In this document: one piece after another, positions 58,910-64,000 of the stretch
Layout: each line of letters opens with the position of its first letter
Position numbering within the stretch: the first letter of the stretch is position 1
Source of the DNA: Nitrobacter sp051912485
GTDB lineage: Bacteria > Pseudomonadota > Alphaproteobacteria > Rhizobiales > Xanthobacteraceae
Length of the DNA: 64,000 nt
NCBI RefSeq assembly: GCF_051912485.1
Contig: NZ_CP196822.1
Coordinates: 1,674,001 to 1,738,000, forward strand
Reading direction: 5' to 3'
Notes under the pieces: generated by a model
Databases searched by the model: none
Told to the model about the DNA's origin: nothing
What the model saw: only the letters and a program-made list of their open reading frames with translations
Made by a program: the position numbers and the translations under genes

Positions 58910-59941
58910 TCACCAAGCGATCTGGCTTCGATCGGGCTGATTGCTGAGTAGCGGCTTCCCGAACGCCGAGGGTATCAGATCGTCGAGAAAGAACAGCAGT
59001 TGAATACGGAATCCGGGGCCTGTTCCCCCAGCATGATTGAGGGGGACGATAGCCTCTGCCGAAACCTGCCACGTCATCGCGACGTAGGCAAAGCCGGGAT
59101 TTGCAGTTGCCGCCGTCTGCTGGCCACGCGGGCTGTCGAACCTGAACTCGACGAGCGGTACCCATTGGTTCAGCGGCTCTTCCTTTGGCGGACCTCCGTC
59201 GAAGCGACTCGTCAGATAGAGCGTGCTGTACTGGATTGAAAAACCCCAGTGCAGGATCTCGACGGCGGGGGAAATTACTGCGCTGAAGCCGCTGGCCGCC
59301 GAGTTGGGCGCGAGCGCATGCCCGACCGTTCCGAGCGGGATTTCGTCCACAACCGCGTCCGTGATCGCGAACGGACGCAGCCAGGACAATTGCGCGGGGA
59401 GATCGCCGAAACCTTTGCCGAAGAAGATGCCAGGCTGGATCGTGTGGGGCGCATCGGCCCCCACCGCCACTGAGCCGGAGTGCCCGATGCCCCAGTTGAG
59501 GCTGACGGAGACGAGCGCTTCGTGCTGGTTGTTGCGATAGGCTTCGTATTTCAGTCCGATGTCGGTCTTGTCGAAACCCGACGTGTGACCGATCGGCCAG
59601 TTTTGGTGAATCCAACCGCTGTCGACCGTGAACGCCAGCGTCGGCGTCAAGAGGCGCGCGAAAGCTGCATTGATGCGATTCTCGAGAGCGCTCCCCTGCG
59701 CCGGATACTGCTGATTGGTCCAGAAGGGCAGAATCACTTCATCGGCGACGGACGGGTCGTCAAAGGTCATTGTCCCATCGAAATAGCGGTTGCCCGCGAT
59801 GCCGTGTGCCTCCGCCTGCTGCGCCCACGCGAGCGCAGCCAACAGCACCAGCCACGGTGGATCGATATCGGCTTCATCGGCTTTGCTCGCGCCGGGGCTT
59901 TCTTGATCGTGACCTCGCCTCTGCATTCGAGGCTTGATCAT
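58910..59941 (-). CDS. Exported beta-barrel-like protein linked to dmeRF
   Basis: The 343-residue product has a hydrophobic export segment (WLVLLAALAWAQQAEAHG, about 30-47) and then many short amphipathic strands, e.g. LGTVGHALAPNSAASG and WGFSIQYSTLYL, suggesting an outer-membrane barrel. HGIAGNRYFDGTMTFDDPSV begins the mature protein. Similar proteins accompany metal-efflux genes in Bradyrhizobium-type genomes. The exact start is uncertain; ATGs at 59941 and 59926 both precede the signal. It is divergent from dmeR. Confidence 0.6.
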   Translation of the reverse strand: MIKPRMQRRGHDQESPGASKADEADIDPPWLVLLAALAWAQQAEAHGIAGNRYFDGTMTFDDPSVADEVILPFWTNQQYPAQGSALENRINAAFARLLTPTLAFTVDSGWIHQNWPIGHTSGFDKTDIGLKYEAYRNNQHEALVSVSLNWGIGHSGSVAVGADAPHTIQPGIFFGKGFGDLPAQLSWLRPFAITDAVVDEIPLGTVGHALAPNSAASGFSAVISPAVEILHWGFSIQYSTLYLTSRFDGGPPKEEPLNQWVPLVEFRFDSPRGQQTAATANPGFAYVAMTWQVSAEAIVPLNHAGGTGPGFRIQLLFFLDDLIPSAFGKPLLSNQPDRSQIAW

Positions 59942-59965
59942 TATAGGATATCCCCCTATCTTATA
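59942..59965. promoter_or_regulatory. DmeR/RcnR-type operator
   Basis: TATAGGATA-TCCCCC-TATCTTATA is an inverted repeat around a C/G tract, the form bound by RcnR/CsoR-like metal sensors. It fills the gap between the divergent exported-protein gene and dmeR, so it can control both. dmeR has no visible ribosome site. Confidence 0.7.
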
Positions 59966-59967
59966 GT

Positions 59968-60243
59968 ATGCATACGATCAAAAACAAGTCCAAGCTCATC
60001 GGCCGGATCAGGCGCATCAGGGGGCAGATCGAGGCCGTCGAGCGCGCGCTGGAAGCCGAGCTGGGCTGTGCCGACGTGCTGATGCTGGTCGCCTCGGTGC
60101 GGGGTGCCGTCAATGGGCTGACCGCGGAGCTCCTCGAGGATCACATCCGACATCACGTCGTGGATCCCGCCCGCGAGCAGGATCCGGAGAAGGCCAAAGG
60201 GGCCGCAGACTTGATCGACGTTGTGCGGACGTACCTCAAGTAG
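59968..60243 (+). CDS. dmeR: Metal-sensing repressor DmeR (RcnR/CsoR family)
   Basis: A 91-residue all-helical repressor: LIGRIRRIRGQIEAVERALE is the family signature. His2, Cys34, His59 and His63 reproduce the HCHH fingerprint of Ni/Co-responsive RcnR-type sensors (shifted by one). It should repress dmeF until nickel or cobalt binds. It starts two bases after the operator, without a Shine-Dalgarno sequence, and dmeF follows after 13 bases. Confidence 0.9.
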   Translation: MHTIKNKSKLIGRIRRIRGQIEAVERALEAELGCADVLMLVASVRGAVNGLTAELLEDHIRHHVVDPAREQDPEKAKGAADLIDVVRTYLK

Positions 60244-60256
60244 AACAAGGATTGTC

Positions 60257-61522
60257 ATGAGCGAGATCAGTCGCGCGGCCATTCCGGCCATTCATAGCCA
60301 TGTGTTCCTTTCCGAAGGCCACGGGAAAAGCGAACGGAAAACCTGGGCGGTGATCTGGCTGTGCAGCGCGATGATGGTCGCCGAGATCGTCGGTGGCTGG
60401 CTGTTCGGATCAATCGCGCTCATCGCCGACGGACTCCATATGAGCACACATGCGGGCGCTCTGTTGCTCGCCGCCCTCGCATACACATACGCCCGGAGAT
60501 ACGCGGATGATCCGCGTTTCACATTCGGGACCGGCAAACTCGGAGACCTGGCCGGTTTCACAAGCGCCATCATCCTGGCGATGATCGCATTGCTGATCGG
60601 CTACGAAGCGATCAGTCGTCTTTTCGAGCCTGTTCCTATCCGCTTCGCGGAAGCGATACCCGTTGCCGTCCTCGGACTTGCGGTCAACGTCGCCAGCGTC
60701 TGGCTGCTCAGCGCCGGCGACCATCATGACCATGGGCACGGCCACCGCCACGGCCATCATCATGGCCACGACGGCGAAGACGAAGCGCATCGGATCGCGA
60801 CCAACGATGGCGAGGTGGTTCTGGAAGTCTTCGAGGACGGCGTGCCGCCGCGCTTCCGGCTAAGCGCCGAGAGTGCGGCATTGCCGGCAGCCAGCGCTAC
60901 CATCGAGACGGTACGCCCTAGCGGTTCCCGGCAGCTTTTCGCTCTCAAGGATCGCGGCGATTACTTGGAATCTATTGAGGAAATTCCCGAGCCGCACGCC
61001 TTCACGGCCAATATCAGGATCGGCGAACGGACATATCCCGTGCAGTTCGAGGAACATGAGCACGCGCATGGATCTGCAGCGCGCGATCACAACATGCGCG
61101 CCGCCGTGATCCACGTGTTAGCGGATGCAGCGGTGTCAGTGCTCGTTATCGTCGGTCTTCTGCTCGCGCGCGCCTTTGGTTGGCTCTGGATGGACCCCTT
61201 GGCGGGAATCGTCGGCGCATGCGTCATCGCGAGTTGGTCGTTCGGCCTCATTCGCGATACCGGAGCCATCCTCCTCGACATGAACCCCGACCGCAGAATG
61301 GCAGACAATCTCAGACGTTCGATCGAAAATGAAGGCGATCATGTCGCCGATCTTCATCTCTGGCGCCTGGGGCCCGGTCATCTTGGCGCCATCGTTTCCG
61401 TGGAGACGACGACGCAGCGCAAGGAGCAATTCTACCGGGCCAAGGTAGCGCGATTCCGCTCGCTTTCGCATCTGACCATTGAGGTCAGGCACGTCGATCC
61501 GAGTGTAAGCAGAGCTGCCTGA
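60257..61522 (+). CDS. dmeF: Cation-efflux protein DmeF (CDF family)
   Basis: A 421-residue cation diffusion facilitator for Co/Ni. It has six membrane helices, the metal site LIADGLHMSTHAGALLL in helix 2, a His-rich cytoplasmic loop (HHDHGHGHRHGHHHGHDG, about 155-175), a second metal site VIHVLADAAVSVLVI in helix 5, and a C-terminal domain. The long loop with a separate domain is typical of the DmeF branch. The ATG at 60257 follows dmeR closely. Confidence 0.92.
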   Translation: MSEISRAAIPAIHSHVFLSEGHGKSERKTWAVIWLCSAMMVAEIVGGWLFGSIALIADGLHMSTHAGALLLAALAYTYARRYADDPRFTFGTGKLGDLAGFTSAIILAMIALLIGYEAISRLFEPVPIRFAEAIPVAVLGLAVNVASVWLLSAGDHHDHGHGHRHGHHHGHDGEDEAHRIATNDGEVVLEVFEDGVPPRFRLSAESAALPAASATIETVRPSGSRQLFALKDRGDYLESIEEIPEPHAFTANIRIGERTYPVQFEEHEHAHGSAARDHNMRAAVIHVLADAAVSVLVIVGLLLARAFGWLWMDPLAGIVGACVIASWSFGLIRDTGAILLDMNPDRRMADNLRRSIENEGDHVADLHLWRLGPGHLGAIVSVETTTQRKEQFYRAKVARFRSLSHLTIEVRHVDPSVSRAA

Positions 61523-61666
61523 TTTCGGCTTTGGGTCAATCGCTACAGGTCGTTTTTCGTGGGCCAGCGGCGAAGTCCGCCTTCGTCCGAGAACCGACCT
61601 GATTTCGAAGCGAAAACTTGTGGCTCATGTTTGTCGGCTCTGTAACCGAGCCGAGGAGATGGCCCC

Positions 61667-62286
61667 ATGCACGATCAAGTAAATGCGGCCCAGCGAGTGC
61701 CCTGGAATAAGGGAAAGCTGACGGGAGCAAAGCTACCGCTGCGACCCAAGCACGTCTGGTCGATCCGGACGAAACTCCAGATCGAAGGTCGCGCACGCGA
61801 TCTTGCGATGTTCAATTTGGCGATCGACAGCAAGCTTCGCGGCTGTGACGTCGTAGCCATACGGGTCGAGGATGTCGCTGCCGGCGGATACACAGCGGAT
61901 CGCGCAACGGTCCGGCAAAAGAAAACCGGACGGCCTGTCAGATTTGAATTGAGCGAACAGACCCGGCAGGCGGTCGATGACTATCTGAGGGTCACCGGAA
62001 AACGGCCAGGCGAGTTCTTGTTCACCGTCGCGGTCCCGATCGCAGTATGACAACGCGCCAATATGCCAGGCTCGTGTCTGAGTGGATCGGAAGCGTGGGG
62101 CTAGACCCGAGGCTTTTTGGGACGCGCTCACTGCGACGAACAAAAGCGACCTTGATCTATCGGCGAACCGGCAATCTGAGGGCTGTCCAGCTCCTGCTCG
62201 GGCATACCAAGATAGAAAGTACAGTCCGATACCTCGGCATCGAGGTCGATGACGCCTTGGTAATAGCGGAACAAGTTGATGTCTGA
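61667..62286 (+). pseudogene. Decayed tyrosine recombinase
   Basis: Two frames overlapping at 62047-62050 make one small integrase-like protein. The first contains GRARDLAMFNLAIDSKLRGC (Arg) and RQKKTGRPVRFEL (Lys); the second MTTRQYARLVSEWIGSVG, GTRSLRRTKATLIYRRTG and LLLGHTKIESTVRYLGI (His, Tyr). The frame breaks between EFLFT and PDRSMTTRQ, as if one G were lost near 62026. The motif expected as GTHSLRRT reads GTRSLRRT, losing the catalytic His. It is probably dead. Confidence 0.7.
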
Positions 62287-62400
62287 AACACCAGGGCAGA
62301 GCGGACGTGCTCTGGCCCACCTTCCTACCGCCGGATTGGGCCAACAGCGGAAGTGCGAGCGTTTTGGTCGTCGCCCAGTTGTTACATGATGCTTGTCAGA

Positions 62401-62425
62401 CGGGCGCCCCGGTCTGGGGTGCCCG
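62401..62425. terminator. Hairpin between convergent genes
   Basis: CGGGCGCCCC-GGTCT-GGGGTGCCCG pairs over ten positions with one G-T pair. It lies between the recombinase relic and the sulfatase; no T-run follows, so termination is only likely. Confidence 0.4.
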
Positions 62426-62454
62426 CCATGAAGGTCAGTCAAAGCAACACGTGC

Positions 62455-64000
62455 CTACTTGGCGATTGAAGCCTGGGCTGCCGCGATTTTCGCTTTCACG
62501 GAATCGAGATTGAAACTCGCGCCCTTTTGCATCGGCGGAAATTCGACCGCGGTCATCGCCAGCTTCTCCACCTGCTGCTGAACAAACACGAAGCGCCAAA
62601 ATTCGTATTTGAACCAGTCGAAGTATTGTTGCGCGCCGTATTTGGTCCCGCTATCGGGCCAGCCCGTGCGCTCGAAAGGATCGAGGCGAAGATTAATCAG
62701 ATAGGGCACGTCAGGCTTGGTTTTTTCACCCAGCCAGCCTCCGGGCTGGTCGATAAACCGATACTTGAAGTCGTCGATGCGCACGGCACCCAGTTCGCTT
62801 TCGCCAAAATACCAGACTTCGTGCCGGTTCGAGGGCCCCTTGCCGGTGATCATGCCCATCTGATTATAGCCGTCCAAATGACACTTGTAGGTCGTGTCGC
62901 TGATCTGCTTGCCCTTCTTCAGCTCTTCGACGATGTTCGGGTTGCCGGCCGCCGCAAGGAAGGTCGGAAACCAGTCCAGCCCCGAGATGATGCCGTTCTC
63001 GACCTTGCCCGCCGGCACCTTGCCCGGCCAGCGGATCATGCAGGGCACGCGGAAGCCGCCTTCCAATACCGTGCCCTTGCTCTGTGCGAATGGCGTCTGT
63101 CCGCCATCAGGCCAGGTGAAAACCTCGGTGCCGTTATCGGTGGTGAAGACCACGATGGTGTTGTCATCGACGCCCATGTCCTTGAGCTTTTGCATCACGA
63201 TGCCGACGTCGTCGTCGAGCTGCGCCATGCCGGCCTCATGGATGGTCCAGCCGTTCTTGGAGTTGCGCAGCGCTTCGTACTTCGGCGACAGGTGCGTGAC
63301 GATGTGCATGCGGGTCGGATTGAGCCACAGGAAGAACGGCTTGTTGTCGGCCTTGGCCTTGTCGATGAACTTGAGCGCAAAGTCGCGAATTTCGTCGTCC
63401 ACGGTTTCCATCCGCTTCGGATAGAGCGTGCCCGCATCCTCGATCCGCTGCTTGCCGACCTTGCCCCAGCGTGGATCCACGGTGGCGTCATCGACATTGG
63501 TCGCATAACAATGGACCATGTTGCGCGGACCGACGGTGTTCAACAACTCCTGCGGATAGGCAGGATGCGCTGGATCCTCCATCGCGTCGAGGTGATACAG
63601 GTAGCCGAAGAACTCGTCGAAGCCGTGCACCGTCGGCAGAAATTCGTTTTTGTCGCCAAGGTGGTTCTTGCCGAACTGGCCGGTGGCGTAGCCCATTCCT
63701 TTCAGAGCAGTGGCAATGGTTACCGCCTGCGCAGGTAGGCCGGTGGGCGCGCCGGCCTGGCCGACCGTGGTCATGCCGGTGCGGATCGGAAGCTCGCCGG
63801 TGATGAAGTTGGCGCGCCCCGCTGTGCAACTCGCCTCGGCGTAGTAATCGGTGAACAGCATGCCTTCAGCGGCGAGCTTGTCGAGGTTCGGCGTCCGTCC
63901 GGCCATCAGGCCGCGGTGATAGGCGCCGATATTCCACATGCCGATATCGTCTCCCATGATGACAACAATGTTTGGCCGTTGCCCGGCCGCTGCAGGTGCC
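62455..64000 (-). CDS. Type I sulfatase (arylsulfatase-like), 5' end outside window
   Basis: At least 514 residues of a sulfatase of the alkaline phosphatase superfamily. NIVVIMGDDIG gives the metal-binding Asp pair, and EASCTAGRANFITG holds the C-x-A-x-R site whose Cys becomes formylglycine. Other motifs are TGQFGKNHLGD, FTTDNGTEV and GGFRVPCMIRWPGKV. The reading frame continues past base 64000 (APAAAGQRPNI...), so the N-terminus, probably with a signal peptide, is missing. Substrate unknown. Confidence 0.92.
   Translation of the reverse strand, partial: APAAAGQRPNIVVIMGDDIGMWNIGAYHRGLMAGRTPNLDKLAAEGMLFTDYYAEASCTAGRANFITGELPIRTGMTTVGQAGAPTGLPAQAVTIATALKGMGYATGQFGKNHLGDKNEFLPTVHGFDEFFGYLYHLDAMEDPAHPAYPQELLNTVGPRNMVHCYATNVDDATVDPRWGKVGKQRIEDAGTLYPKRMETVDDEIRDFALKFIDKAKADNKPFFLWLNPTRMHIVTHLSPKYEALRNSKNGWTIHEAGMAQLDDDVGIVMQKLKDMGVDDNTIVVFTTDNGTEVFTWPDGGQTPFAQSKGTVLEGGFRVPCMIRWPGKVPAGKVENGIISGLDWFPTFLAAAGNPNIVEELKKGKQISDTTYKCHLDGYNQMGMITGKGPSNRHEVWYFGESELGAVRIDDFKYRFIDQPGGWLGEKTKPDVPYLINLRLDPFERTGWPDSGTKYGAQQYFDWFKYEFWRFVFVQQQVEKLAMTAVEFPPMQKGASFNLDSVKAKIAAAQASIAK

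Overview
The window is high-GC chromosomal DNA from an alphaproteobacterium, most probably of the Bradyrhizobium / Rhodopseudomonas / Nitrobacter / Afipia group. The evidence is the housekeeping order secF-secD-yajC, an M23 lipoprotein, pcm, surE, serS and tatCBA, together with a cyclic beta-glucan (ndvB/ndvC-like) locus. Conserved backbone fills about 1-13,780 and 26,600-36,480. The rest is accessory DNA, collected mainly at two tRNA genes.

Backbone 1-13,780: protein export (SecDF-YajC, TatABC), seryl-tRNA synthetase, SurE, two PIMT-fold methyltransferases, an inactive-looking LysM/M23 lipoprotein, a single-domain response regulator, and a small double-glycine leader peptide gene between surE and serS. 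serS carries an AT-rich in-frame insertion. Backbone 26,600-36,480: a TspO-like protein, GlmU, a SPOR-like envelope protein and the glucan cluster (a GH17 membrane protein, a small exported protein, and a GH17-GT2 synthase).

Island 1 (about 13,758-24,658, 10.9 kb) sits in tRNA-Asn and is bounded by a 25-bp direct repeat. It encodes a tyrosine integrase, an AlpA-like regulator, a primase/helicase, a 35-bp inverted repeat with iterons just behind that gene, then a putative head-closure protein, large terminase, HNH nuclease, major capsid protein, prohead protease, head-tail connector, portal and a cold-shock protein. No tail, lysis or holin genes are seen. This gene set fits a capsid-forming phage satellite (cf-PICI-like).

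Island 2 (about 36,438-50,445, 14 kb) sits in tRNA-Lys, between imperfect 47-bp repeats. It encodes an integrase, an AlpA-like regulator, a cold-shock protein, a primase-polymerase/VirE helicase with nested inverted repeats behind it, a putative small terminase, a large terminase split into two genes, a toxin-antitoxin pair and unknown cargo. It has no capsid genes. The two islands share a replication/packaging/cold-shock layout and a 15-bp repeat, so they look like two members of one satellite lineage. An internal copy resembling the tRNA-Lys anticodon arm suggests island 2 may be composite.

From 50,446 to about 62,290 lies a decaying mobilisable region. It holds a 205-bp tandem palindromic repeat, an IS3-family relic interrupted by an intact IS66-family element (8-bp target duplication), a MobF relaxase with a ribbon-helix-helix partner, a metal-resistance pair (dmeR-dmeF), and a frameshifted recombinase. 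The window ends inside a sulfatase gene.
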